Source: an uncultured Stenotrophomonas sp.
Lineage (GTDB): Bacteria; Pseudomonadota; Gammaproteobacteria; Xanthomonadales; Xanthomonadaceae
DNA: 64,000 nt
Reading direction: 5' to 3'
NCBI RefSeq assembly: GCF_945952405.1
Contig: NZ_CAMFIA010000003.1
Span: 248,001 to 312,000 of the forward strand
In this document: positions 53,773 to 62,270 of the stretch, piece after piece
How positions within the stretch are numbered: the first letter of the stretch is position 1
Layout: each line of letters starts with the position of its first letter
The notes under the pieces: model-generated
Databases searched by the model: none
What the model was told of the DNA's origin: nothing
The model's input: only the letters and a program-made list of their open reading frames with translations
Translations under genes and position numbers: made by a program

Positions 53773-55115
53773 AGCGCACGCCGTCGGCGATGCGCGGGCA
53801 CGCCTTCCACTTCCTGCGCTACGGCATCGGCTTCCTGGTCGCCCACCTGCTGCTGATCGTGCTCGGCCTGTGGGCCTGGGACGCCCTGCTCGAGGACCGT
53901 ACCGAAGCCGGCCTGCAGGCCGAGATGCGCGGTACCCATGCCCTGCTGCAGCACCGCTTCGCCGAAACGCCGCGCGACCAGTGGCCGGCGCTGGCGCGCG
54001 AGCTCGACGCCGATTTCGCCTATGCGCTGCGCATGCTGCCGCTGGCCGATGCGGTCAAGGAGCTGCCGGCCAGCCAGCGCCCGCCGTTCAACAACGGTCG
54101 CGTGCAGATCGACCTTGAGCACATGCGCAGCCTGCAGCGCATCGGCGACAGCGACTACGCGGTGATGCTGGGCCCGCTGGACGAAGCACTGCCCGATGAG
54201 GGCTGGCAGGACAGCGAAGTTTCCGGCGTGGCGATCCTGCTGCTGATCCTGATGGTGGCGGTGGCGCTGCCGATGTACGTGATGGTCTACCGCCTGTGGC
54301 GCGACGTCTCGCAACTGGCCCAGGCCGCCCGGCAGATGCGCGATGGCCAGCTGGACACGCGGGCGCCGCGTGCGGGCACCGCGCTGGTGAGGCCGCTGGC
54401 CAACGCCTTCAACCATATGGCCGAGCAGCTGCAGCAGCTGCTGGAAAGCCAGCGCGTACTGGCACAGGCCGTGGCACACGAAGTGCGCACGCCGCTGGCG
54501 CGGATGCGCTTCGGCCTGGCCGACCTGGAGGACACCGCGCTCGATGACGTGCAGCGCGATGCCCTGGGGGGCCTGCGCACCGACGTTGATCGCCTGCAGC
54601 ACCTGACCGATGCCGGCGTCGAGTACGCCGCGCTGGGGCGCTGCCATCAGCTGACCCGCCAGCGCCTGCAGTTGGCCGCGCTGGTGCGCGGCGTGGTGGC
54701 CCAGTTCGCGCCGCTGCCGATGCCGGTACAGCAGGCGCTGTCACCGACCGGCCTGGTCAACGTCAACCGGCACATGCTGGAGCTGGCGCTGCGCAACCTG
54801 CTGGGCAATGCACTGCGCTATGCGCGGCGGCAGATCCGCATCGCCAGCACGGTCAACGACGGTTGGCTGTGCCTGCAGGTGGAGGACGACGGCCCCGGCA
54901 TCGCGCCGGAACTGCGCGGCCAGGTTCTGCAACCCTACGTCCGCCTGGACCCGGGCAGCCCTGGATTCGGGCTCGGCCTGGCGCTGGTACAGGTGGTGGC
55001 CGACAAGCATGGCGGTCACGTCGAGGTGACCGATTCGGAGCTGGGTGGCGCCTGCATCCGCCTGCACCTGCCGCTGGAAACCGGCGCCGTGGTGGAGTGC
55101 GAACAGGACTGCTAG
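53769..55115 (+). CDS. Sensor histidine kinase (RstB-like)
   Basis: A 448-residue membrane kinase. The first membrane helix is FLRYGIGFLVAHLLLIVLGL, then comes a periplasmic domain of about 125 residues, a second helix AILLLILMVAVALPMYV, and a HAMP region. The catalytic core has the H-box VAHEVRTPLARMRF, N-box NLLGNALRYA, DDGPGIAPE and GFGLGLALVQVV. The periplasmic domain is of RstB type by arrangement. Its TAG stop shares the palindrome CTAG (55112-55115) with the TAG of the converging kinase gene. Confidence 0.9.
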   Translation: MKRTPSAMRGHAFHFLRYGIGFLVAHLLLIVLGLWAWDALLEDRTEAGLQAEMRGTHALLQHRFAETPRDQWPALARELDADFAYALRMLPLADAVKELPASQRPPFNNGRVQIDLEHMRSLQRIGDSDYAVMLGPLDEALPDEGWQDSEVSGVAILLLILMVAVALPMYVMVYRLWRDVSQLAQAARQMRDGQLDTRAPRAGTALVRPLANAFNHMAEQLQQLLESQRVLAQAVAHEVRTPLARMRFGLADLEDTALDDVQRDALGGLRTDVDRLQHLTDAGVEYAALGRCHQLTRQRLQLAALVRGVVAQFAPLPMPVQQALSPTGLVNVNRHMLELALRNLLGNALRYARRQIRIASTVNDGWLCLQVEDDGPGIAPELRGQVLQPYVRLDPGSPGFGLGLALVQVVADKHGGHVEVTDSELGGACIRLHLPLETGAVVECEQDC

Positions 55116-56581
55116 GCCGCGGGCTCGGCACGCGGCAACGCAAACACGAACAGCGCGCCACGCGCGCTGTCGCGCAGTTCGATGCGGCGTCCATGCAGCT
55201 GCACGATGCGCTGCACGATCAACAGGCCCAGCCCGCCATTGTCGCCACGCCGTGCGCCCAGCGCGGCCGGCGCCTGGAACAGCTGCGTGCGCAGCGCAGG
55301 CGCGACACCGGGGCCATCATCGGCCACGCTCACTTCCACGCTGTCGGGCGTCGCCCGCAGGCTCACCTCGATCCGGCCACCTTCCGGCGCATGCCGCAGG
55401 GCGTTGTCGAGCAGATTGGTCAGCACCCGCTCGACCAGGCCGAGATCGGCACGCACCAGCGGCAGGCCCGGGGGAAACGCTGCATGCAGGCGCTGGTTGC
55501 GGGCCTGCGCTGCAAGCTCGAACTTCTGCAGCACGTCCTGCAGCAGCTCGGGCAGCGCGAACACTTCCCACTCCAGCCGGACCTCACCGTGCTCCAGCCG
55601 TGCCAGCTCGAACAGCGCGCGTGCCAGCCGGCCAACCTTGGCACTCTGCGCCAGCGCGATGCCGAGATAGCGGCGCCGCTCGTCTGCCGGCAGCGTTGCA
55701 TCCTTCAGCGCCATCGTTTCCAGGTAGCCGTGCAGCGACGACAGCGGCGTACGCAGGTCGTGGGAAATGTTGGCCACCAGCTCGCGCCGCTGCAGGTCCT
55801 GCTGGCGCAGCTGCTGCCATTGCTCGCCCAGCCGCTGCGCCATCTGCGCATGGGCGTGTTCAAGGATCACCAGTTCGTCGCGCTCACCGGGACGCAGCGG
55901 CTGCGGCGGTGGCAGCGCTGTTGGCGCATCGATGTCGAACGCCTGGATGCGCCGGGTCAGCCGCCGCAGCGGACGCGTCACCCAGTAGAACGCCACCAGC
56001 CCAGCCAGCAGGCCCAGGCCGCCGACCAGCATCACCGACCAAAGCGTGGTGTTCCACTGGCTGCCCGCGGCCAGGTCGTCGGCAAGCATCTGCCGATGCT
56101 CGCCGACCAGCACCACGTACACGTAGCCGGCCTGGCGGCCCTGCACGATCAACGGCGCGGCACTGAACACCTTGCGGCCATCCGCGCTGCGCGGGTCATC
56201 GCCCAGGATCGGCAACGGCGCACCGGCCAGCAGGCGCCGCAGCGGTGCCACGTCCACCCGGTTGCGCACCAGGTGGCCGCTGGGCGCATCGTGGCCGAGG
56301 ATGCGGCCCTGGTCATCCAGCAGATACACCTCGACGCTGGGATTGACCGCCATCAGCTGCCCGAACAGCGCGCGCACGGCAGCGTCGCGCATGCCGCTGG
56401 TGTCCATCAGTTCACTGCGCTGGGCAATGTGCTCGGCCAGGCCCAGCGACAGCCGCTGCACCACTTCCTGCTCGTGGCGGGTGTTGGCGCGCATCTGCAG
56501 CGCCAGCAGCGCCATGCAGCACATCAGCATCAGCGCCGCGATCACCGCCGCCAGCTTCTGCCACAGGTTCGGCCTGATCAT
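55112..56581 (-). CDS. Sensor histidine kinase of the msr-adjacent two-component system
   Basis: A 489-residue kinase. Membrane helix LAAVIAALMLMCCMALLALQ, periplasmic domain of about 150 residues, second helix SVMLVGGLGLLAGLVAFYW, then HAMP and the core NISHDLRTPLSSLHGYLE, NLLDNALRHAPEG, DDGPGVAP and NGGLGLLIVQRIV. The ATG overlaps the regulator stop (ATGA). The pair lies divergent from msrB-dipZ-msrA, so it may sense oxidative or thiol stress in the periplasm; this is inferred. Confidence 0.9.
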   Translation of the reverse strand: MIRPNLWQKLAAVIAALMLMCCMALLALQMRANTRHEQEVVQRLSLGLAEHIAQRSELMDTSGMRDAAVRALFGQLMAVNPSVEVYLLDDQGRILGHDAPSGHLVRNRVDVAPLRRLLAGAPLPILGDDPRSADGRKVFSAAPLIVQGRQAGYVYVVLVGEHRQMLADDLAAGSQWNTTLWSVMLVGGLGLLAGLVAFYWVTRPLRRLTRRIQAFDIDAPTALPPPQPLRPGERDELVILEHAHAQMAQRLGEQWQQLRQQDLQRRELVANISHDLRTPLSSLHGYLETMALKDATLPADERRRYLGIALAQSAKVGRLARALFELARLEHGEVRLEWEVFALPELLQDVLQKFELAAQARNQRLHAAFPPGLPLVRADLGLVERVLTNLLDNALRHAPEGGRIEVSLRATPDSVEVSVADDGPGVAPALRTQLFQAPAALGARRGDNGGLGLLIVQRIVQLHGRRIELRDSARGALFVFALPRAEPAA

Positions 56582-57297
56582 GCCGCCGCCCCGGCCGGAT
56601 CAACCAGCTTGTAGCCACGGCCCCACACCGTCAGCAGCCGCCGCGGGTTGGCCGGATCGGCTTCGATCTTGCTGCGCAGGCGGTTGATGTGGGTGTTGAC
56701 GGTGTGCTCGTAGCCATCGTGCTGGTAGCCCCAGACCTGGTTGAGCAGTTCCATGCGCGCGAACACCTGGTCCGGGTGGCGGGCGAAGAACAGCAGCAGG
56801 TCGAATTCACGGGGAGTCAGCTCCAGCGCGCTGCCCTCCACCGAGGCGGTACGCGCGACCGGATCCAGCTGCAGCCCGCCCAGCTCGATCGCACCGGCAT
56901 CGATGCGCGCGCTCTGCGCCATCGCCTCGGCCCGGCGCAGCAGCGCACGCACCCGTGCCACCAGTTCCGGCATCGAGAACGGCTTGGCCAGGTAGTCGTC
57001 CGCGCCCAGTTCCAGGCCGACGATGCGCTGGGTTTCACTGCCCCGTGCGCTGATGATGATGATCGGCACGTAGCGCGCCATCGCACGCGCGCGCTGGCAC
57101 ACCTGCAGGCCATCCACGCCGGGCAGCATCACGTCCAGCACCAGTGCATCCCACGGCCCCTCCTGCTCGAGCAGGCGCAGGCCGGCGTCGCCGCTGGCGG
57201 CGTGGGCAACGTCGTAGCCTTCATCGCCCAGGTGCATGCGCAGCAGGTCGGCAATGTGGGCATCGTCTTCGACGATCAGGACGCGTTTGGCAGACAT
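56578..57297 (-). CDS. OmpR/PhoB-type response regulator
   Basis: A 239-residue regulator. The receiver has VLIVEDDAHIADLLRMHLGD, the phospho-acceptor Asp in LVLDVMLPGVDGL, IISARG and AKPFSM. The winged helix reads LTPREFDLLLFFARHPDQVF, the MELLNQVWGY element, NTHINRLRSKIE and TVWGRGYKL. The ATG at 57297 starts MSAKRVLIVEDD. It is divergent from msrB across 144 bases that hold inverted repeats suitable as a binding site. Confidence 0.92.
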   Translation of the reverse strand: MSAKRVLIVEDDAHIADLLRMHLGDEGYDVAHAASGDAGLRLLEQEGPWDALVLDVMLPGVDGLQVCQRARAMARYVPIIIISARGSETQRIVGLELGADDYLAKPFSMPELVARVRALLRRAEAMAQSARIDAGAIELGGLQLDPVARTASVEGSALELTPREFDLLLFFARHPDQVFARMELLNQVWGYQHDGYEHTVNTHINRLRSKIEADPANPRRLLTVWGRGYKLVDPAGAAA

Positions 57298-57356
57298 CGG
57301 CAGCTCGGCGGCAGCGGGGAGGCTGTCCGCATTGTGGCGCGGGACGGCTGCCGATA

Positions 57357-57388
57357 CCTCACGAAAAATTGAATCCTGCGTGAGGATT
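57357..57388. promoter_or_regulatory. Overlapping inverted repeats in the regulator-msrB spacer
   Basis: CCTCACG (57357-57363) is matched by CGTGAGG (57379-57385), and AATCCT (57372-57377) by AGGATT (57383-57388). They lie 54-85 bases upstream of msrB and 60-91 upstream of the divergent regulator, a good place for an operator of the response regulator. Confidence 0.5.
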
Positions 57389-57441
57389 CGTTGACCCGGG
57401 CGGGCGCAGCATGGCCCCGTCGCCCCTTCCCGGAGTCCGCC

Positions 57442-58017
57442 ATGTCCCTCACCCGCCGCCATCTGCTGGGCCTGGGCGGTGTTGCCACTGCCGCCGGGCT
57501 GTTCGGGCTCGGCGCCTGCAGCCGCGCCGCGCCGGCCGCCGCCGAAGCACGCCCGCCACGGCAGTTCGAGGTCATGCACAGCGATGCGCAGTGGCGCCAA
57601 CAGCTGACCCCGGCGCAGTACGCGGTGCTGCGCCAGCAGGCCACCGAGCGCCCGTGGAGCAGCCCGCTCAACAAGGAACACCGGCAGGGCACCTTTGCCT
57701 GCGCCGGGTGCGCCCTGCCGCTGTTCTCCTCATCCACCAAGTTCGAAAGCGGAACCGGTTGGCCCAGCTTCTGGGCACCGCTGCACAACGCCATCGGCGA
57801 GGACCGCGACGTCACCTTCGGGATGCTGCGGGTGGAAGTCCACTGCCGCCGCTGCGGCGGCCACCTCGGCCATGTGTTCAACGATGGCCCGCGCCCGACC
57901 GGGCTGCGCTACTGCATGAACGGCGCGGCACTGGTGTTCATGGCCGGTGCCGCCGATGGCGGCACGGCCGACGGCTGGCGCGTGCCGGTCGGTTCGTCCC
58001 CTGCTTCCGGAGCCTGA
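57442..58017 (+). CDS. msrB: Peptide-methionine (R)-S-oxide reductase, exported (Tat lipoprotein-like)
   Basis: A 191-residue MsrB with an N-terminal twin-arginine start (SLTRRHLLGLGG) and a lipobox-like LGLGAC with Cys26, so it is probably exported folded and may be lipid-anchored in the periplasm. Zinc cysteines are Cys87, Cys90, Cys135 and Cys138 (CAGC, CRRC). The catalytic Cys158 is in RYCMN. It repairs the R form of methionine sulfoxide. It is the first gene of the msrB-dipZ-msrA operon, two bases before dipZ. Confidence 0.92.
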   Translation: MSLTRRHLLGLGGVATAAGLFGLGACSRAAPAAAEARPPRQFEVMHSDAQWRQQLTPAQYAVLRQQATERPWSSPLNKEHRQGTFACAGCALPLFSSSTKFESGTGWPSFWAPLHNAIGEDRDVTFGMLRVEVHCRRCGGHLGHVFNDGPRPTGLRYCMNGAALVFMAGAADGGTADGWRVPVGSSPASGA

Positions 58018-58019
58018 CC

Positions 58020-59786
58020 ATGCTGCTGTTGCTGCTTGCCTATCTCGGGGGCGCGCTGACCCTGCTCAGCCCCTGCATCCTGCCGGTACTGCCGTTCGTA
58101 TTCGCGCGCGCCGATCGTCCGTTCCTGCGCAGTACGCTGCCGCTGCTGCTGGGCATGGCGCTCACCTTCACCGTGGTCGCCAGCCTGGCCGCGGTGGGCA
58201 GCCAATGGGTGGCGCAGGCCAACCAGATCGGACGCTGGATCGCCCTGCTGCTGATGGCGCTGTTTGCGCTGGCTCTGCTGTGGCCGCGACTGGCCGACCA
58301 TCTGCTGGCACCGTTCCAGCGCGTCGGCGCCCGCCTGAGCGCACGCGCCGATGCCGCCGATGCCGCAGGACGAGGCGGCGCCTGGACCTCGCTGCTGATC
58401 GGCATCGCCACCGGCCTGCTGTGGGCACCGTGCGCCGGTCCGATTCTTGGCCTGGTGCTGACCGGCGCCGCCCTGCATGGCGCCAGCGCCGGTACCAGCA
58501 CGCTGCTGCTGGCCTATGCACTGGGTGCGATCACCGCGCTGGCGCTGGCGGTATGGGTCGGCGGCCGGGTGTTCCGCGCCCTGCAGGCCCGGCTCGGCGT
58601 CGGTGACATGCTGCGCAAGGTGCTGGGCGTGGCCGCGCTGCTGGCGGTGGTGGCGATCGGCCTGGGCTGGGATACCGGCCTGCTGACCCGGCTGTCCTCG
58701 GTCAGCACCGCGCGCATCGAGCAGGGCCTGCTCGACGCAGTACCCGGCGCACAGCCCGCAGCGCCGCCGATGATGATGGCCGCCGCCACCGGCGGCGCCG
58801 AAGCAGCGCTGCCGATGGAAGGCACCCTGCCCGCTCTGGACGGTGCCAGCGGCTGGCTCAACAGCCCGCCACTGAGCGCGCGGCAGTTGCGTGGCAAGGT
58901 GGTGCTGGTCGATTTCTGGACCTATTCCTGCATCAACTGCCTGCGTGCGATGCCGTTCGTGCACGAATGGGAGCGCCGCTACCGCGACCACGGCCTGGTG
59001 GTGATCGGCGTGCACACGCCGGAGTTCGCCTTCGAACGCGACCCGCGCAACGTGATGAAGGCGGTGCAGCAGCTGAAGGTTGAATATCCGGTGGCGCTCG
59101 ACAACCAGTACACCATCTGGCGTGCGTTCAACAATCGCTACTGGCCGGCACAGTACTTCGTCGATGCGCAGGGCAACATCCGCGGCCATCAGTTCGGCGA
59201 AGGCAACTACGCACGCTCGGAACAGGTGATCCGGCGCCTGCTGGCCGAGGCTGGCCAGACCCATCTGCCGCCGCCGGCCGATCCGGCCGCCGCCGACCTG
59301 CAGGGCGTCGCCGCACAGGCCGACATGGGCAACCTGCGCTCGCCGGAAACCTACCTGGGGCACGCCCGCGCCGAACAGTTTGCCTCGCCCGGTGGCCAGC
59401 GCAGCGGCAGTGCATTCGACTACACGCTGCCGGCCCGCCTCGCACTCAACCAATGGGGCCTGTCCGGACGCTGGACGGTGACCGACGAGGCCGCGCAGCT
59501 GCAGCAGGCCGGTGGCCGCATCGCCTTCCAGTTCCATGCGCGCGACCTGCACCTGGTGCTGGCCCCGGCGGCGGACGGCAAGCCGGTGCGCTTCCGCATC
59601 TGGCTGGATGGCAAGCCTCTGCCCGCCGCCGATGCCGGCAGTGATGCCGGTGCCGATGGCAGCGGCGTGGTTGACGAACACCGCCTGTACCAGCTGGTGC
59701 GCCAGCGCGGCACGGTCGGCCCGCACCGCTTCGAGATCGAATTCCTCGATGCGGGCGCGCGGGCCTACGCCTTCACCTTTGGTTGA
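58020..59786 (+). CDS. DipZ-like thiol-disulfide relay protein (CcdA + thioredoxin domains)
   Basis: A 588-residue protein. Residues 1-235 form a CcdA/DsbD-type transmembrane domain with the cysteines in LLSPCILPVLPF and LLWAPCAGPILGL. Next comes a periplasmic TlpA-like thioredoxin domain with active site TYSCINCLRAMPFVHEW. The last 150 residues are a beta-rich, galactose-binding-like domain (GRIAFQFHARDLHLVLAPAA) as in M. tuberculosis DipZ. It should pass electrons from cytoplasmic thioredoxin to MsrB and MsrA in the periplasm. It starts at ATG 58020. Confidence 0.92.
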   Translation: MLLLLLAYLGGALTLLSPCILPVLPFVFARADRPFLRSTLPLLLGMALTFTVVASLAAVGSQWVAQANQIGRWIALLLMALFALALLWPRLADHLLAPFQRVGARLSARADAADAAGRGGAWTSLLIGIATGLLWAPCAGPILGLVLTGAALHGASAGTSTLLLAYALGAITALALAVWVGGRVFRALQARLGVGDMLRKVLGVAALLAVVAIGLGWDTGLLTRLSSVSTARIEQGLLDAVPGAQPAAPPMMMAAATGGAEAALPMEGTLPALDGASGWLNSPPLSARQLRGKVVLVDFWTYSCINCLRAMPFVHEWERRYRDHGLVVIGVHTPEFAFERDPRNVMKAVQQLKVEYPVALDNQYTIWRAFNNRYWPAQYFVDAQGNIRGHQFGEGNYARSEQVIRRLLAEAGQTHLPPPADPAAADLQGVAAQADMGNLRSPETYLGHARAEQFASPGGQRSGSAFDYTLPARLALNQWGLSGRWTVTDEAAQLQQAGGRIAFQFHARDLHLVLAPAADGKPVRFRIWLDGKPLPAADAGSDAGADGSGVVDEHRLYQLVRQRGTVGPHRFEIEFLDAGARAYAFTFG

Positions 59787-59800
59787 ACCGGGAGGACACG

Positions 59801-60538
59801 ATGAAACTCTCCTTTGAACAGGGCATCGCCGCCGGCGTCGCCGGCCTGGTGGCCGCAGCACTCATCGCCGGCGTGCTGCTGGTCGATCATGGTGCGCTTG
59901 CGGCACCGGTAGATGCCGCTGCGCAGGCCAGGGCACTGCCGGCGCCCAGCGGCGACGCCGCGTTCCGCGACGAGGCCAGCCACGCCAGCGTGGTGTTCGC
60001 CGGCGGATGCTTCTGGGGCGTGCAGGGCGTGTTCCAGCACGTCAAGGGCGTAAGCAATGCGGTCTCCGGGTACATCGGCGGCAGCGCGGCCGACGCACGC
60101 TATGAGCGGGTCAGCAGCGGCCACACCGGCCATGCCGAGGCGGTGAAGATCGACTACGACCCGCGCCAGGTCAGCTATGGCCAGCTGCTGCAGGTGTTCT
60201 TCTCGGTGGTGCACGATCCCACCCAGCTCAACCGCCAGGGGCCCGACCAGGGCAGCCAGTACCGGTCGGCGATCTTCAGCGACGACAGCCGCCAGCAGGC
60301 CGCCAGCCGCGCCTACATCGCCCAGCTCGGCCAGGCCGGCAGCTACCGCGCGCCGATCGTCACCCAGCTGGCCAGCGGACAGCGCTTCTATCCGGCCGAG
60401 AGCTATCACCAGAACTACATGACCAACTATCCGCAGGCGGCCTACATCCGCTACTACGACGCACCGAAGCTGGCCGCGCTGGGCAAGCAGTTCCCGGCGC
60501 TGTACCGGCGCAATGCGGTGCTGGTGCCGATGCGTTGA
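59801..60538 (+). CDS. msrA: Peptide-methionine (S)-S-oxide reductase, membrane-anchored/periplasmic
   Basis: A 245-residue MsrA with an N-terminal hydrophobic segment (AAGVAGLVAAALIAGVLLV) that exports or anchors it in the periplasm. The catalytic Cys70 is in VVFAGGCFWGVQGVF, followed by GYIGGSAADARYE and SGHTGHAEAVKIDYDP. DQGSQYRSAIF and ESYHQNYM are also typical. It reduces the S form of methionine sulfoxide. GGGAGG lies five bases before the ATG at 59801. It completes the msrB-dipZ-msrA operon. Confidence 0.93.
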   Translation: MKLSFEQGIAAGVAGLVAAALIAGVLLVDHGALAAPVDAAAQARALPAPSGDAAFRDEASHASVVFAGGCFWGVQGVFQHVKGVSNAVSGYIGGSAADARYERVSSGHTGHAEAVKIDYDPRQVSYGQLLQVFFSVVHDPTQLNRQGPDQGSQYRSAIFSDDSRQQAASRAYIAQLGQAGSYRAPIVTQLASGQRFYPAESYHQNYMTNYPQAAYIRYYDAPKLAALGKQFPALYRRNAVLVPMR

Positions 60539-60546
60539 CGACCTGG

Positions 60547-60617
60547 GTAGTGCCGGCCGCTGGCCGGCAACCGCACCGTTCCGGATCCAGGGATTGCCGG
60601 CCAGCGGCCGGCACTAC
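60547..60617. repeat. SMAG-type repeat pair, inverted
   Basis: Two 23-bp elements in inverted order, 60547-60569 and 60595-60617, each starting or ending with the GTAG head (GTAGTGCCGGCC and its complement) and each able to fold as a hairpin. The type is common in S. maltophilia intergenic spaces. It lies just after msrA and probably acts as a transcript-end or mRNA-stability element. Confidence 0.9.
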
Positions 60618-60752
60618 CTGCACAAAAAAAGACGCACGGCCATCCAGCCGTGCGCTTGGGAAGTATCGGCCAGGCTCCGATCAGGCCTGGCCGACGACGA
60701 CATGCTAGGCTCGCCATCATCATGGGTACAGCACCAGATGGCGGGAACTTCG

Positions 60753-62201
60753 ATGGATACAGATGACCAGGCTTCGATGATTCCTCCCCGCTACCAGCGG
60801 CTGTCCGATGAACTGGCCGAGGCCATCCACGGCGGTCGTCTTCCCGTCGGCAGCCGCCTGCCGTCGCTGCGGCAGATGGCGTTGCAGCGCCGGCTGAGCC
60901 TGAACACGGTGATCGCCGCCTACCGCCAGCTGGAAGATGCCGGCCTGGTGATTCCGCGGCCGAAGGCGGGGTTCGAGGTAGCGCCGCGACTGTCCGTGCC
61001 GGATCGCTCGCTGCGCGATGTGCCTTCAGCCCCCACCGCGCCGCTGCAGCAGGCGCTGATGAGCCGGGTGCTGGAAGCGCAACGGCGCCCCGGCGTGATC
61101 GACCTGGCCTTTGCCGGCCCGCGCGGCCGCCAGTTCTACCCGGGTGCGCAGCTGGCCCGGCATACCGCGCAGGTGCTGCGTCATGGCCAGCAGACGGTGG
61201 AGACCTACGCGCGCCCCAACGGTTCGCCACGGCTGCTGGCACAGATCGTGCGCCGCGGCCCGCGCATGGGCCTGCACACCCACAGCGAGCGCCTGCTGCT
61301 GACCCACGGCGCAATGGAAGCGCTGCAGCTTGCCCTGCGGGCGGTCACCCAACCCGGCGATGCGGTCGGCATCGAAGCACCTTCCTATTTCAACCTGTAT
61401 CCGCTGCTGGCCACGCTCGGCCTGCAGGCCATCGAGCTGCCCACCCATCCGCAGCACGGGCTGGATGTCGACGCACTGGCGGCGATGCTGGAGCACACCC
61501 CGCTGGCGGCGCTGGTGGTGATGCCGACCGTGCACAACCCGCTGGGCTGCACCATGCCGACGGCAGCCAAGCAGCGCCTGGCTGAACTGGTCAACGCGCG
61601 GCAGCTGCCGCTGATCGAGGATGCGGTCTACGCCGAGCTGCAGTTCTGCGAACCGCCGGCGCCCCTGCTGAAGGCCTTCGATCGCGACGGTTGGGTGATG
61701 GTGGTCGGTGGTTTCTCGAAGACGCTGGCACCGGACTATCGCATCGGCTGGCTGGAGGGTGGTCGCTTCGCCGAGCGCATCGCGCTGCTGAAATTCCAGT
61801 CCACCGGCGGCGAACCGCAGCTGCTCGGCGACGCGGTGGCGGCGTATCTGGAAGCCGGCAGCTATGAGCACCATCTGCATCGGATGCGTCGCCTGTACCG
61901 CGAACAGGTCGGGCGGCTGCGCCAGCTGGTGGCCGAGCACTTCCCGCCCGGCACCCGCGCCACCGAGCCGCAGGGCGGTTTCCTGCTGTGGCTGGAACTG
62001 CCGGGCGTGGATACACGCGAACTGTTCGAGCGGGCGCTGCAGGAGGACATCGTGTTCATGCCCGGGCAGGTGTATTCGCGGGGCGCGCGCTATCGCCATT
62101 GCCTGCGGCTGTCATGCTGCCAGACGCTGGATGCGCGTTTCACCGGCGCGGTGGAGCGGCTGGGCGCGATCGCGCGCGAGCTGGCCGCTGCAGCACGGTA
62201 G
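60753..62201 (+). CDS. MocR/GntR-type PLP-dependent transcriptional regulator
   Basis: A 482-residue fusion. Residues 1-80 form a GntR winged helix (RYQRLSDELAEAIHGGRLPV, SLRQMALQRRLSLNTVIAAY). The rest is an aminotransferase-like domain with MPTVHNPLG and the PLP lysine in VGGFSKTLAPDYRIGW. Such regulators respond to amino acids or PLP. The ATG at 60753 has a GGGAA element five bases upstream; starts at 60738 and 60777 are possible. Its stop codon TAG is the GTAG head of a SMAG repeat. The regulated gene is not evident. Confidence 0.88.
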   Translation: MDTDDQASMIPPRYQRLSDELAEAIHGGRLPVGSRLPSLRQMALQRRLSLNTVIAAYRQLEDAGLVIPRPKAGFEVAPRLSVPDRSLRDVPSAPTAPLQQALMSRVLEAQRRPGVIDLAFAGPRGRQFYPGAQLARHTAQVLRHGQQTVETYARPNGSPRLLAQIVRRGPRMGLHTHSERLLLTHGAMEALQLALRAVTQPGDAVGIEAPSYFNLYPLLATLGLQAIELPTHPQHGLDVDALAAMLEHTPLAALVVMPTVHNPLGCTMPTAAKQRLAELVNARQLPLIEDAVYAELQFCEPPAPLLKAFDRDGWVMVVGGFSKTLAPDYRIGWLEGGRFAERIALLKFQSTGGEPQLLGDAVAAYLEAGSYEHHLHRMRRLYREQVGRLRQLVAEHFPPGTRATEPQGGFLLWLELPGVDTRELFERALQEDIVFMPGQVYSRGARYRHCLRLSCCQTLDARFTGAVERLGAIARELAAAAR

Positions 62202-62270
62202 TGCCGGCCGCTGGCCGGCAACCCCGGGATCGCCGGGTGGATGCAGTTGCCGGCCAGCGGCCGGCACTAC
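62198..62270. repeat. SMAG-type repeat pair supplying stop codons of both flanking genes
   Basis: Elements at 62198-62220 and 62248-62270 in inverted order. The GTAG at 62198-62201 contains the TAG stop of the MocR gene, and the CTAC at 62267-62270 contains, on the minus strand, the TAG stop of bioD. Confidence 0.9.

Noticed and set aside
54863..56614. Open frame of 583 codons on plus
   Set aside because: Antisense to the histidine kinase at 55112-56581 and out of frame with the kinase upstream.
57909..59861. Open frame of 650 codons on minus
   Set aside because: Antisense to dipZ, which shows the CcdA and thioredoxin motifs.
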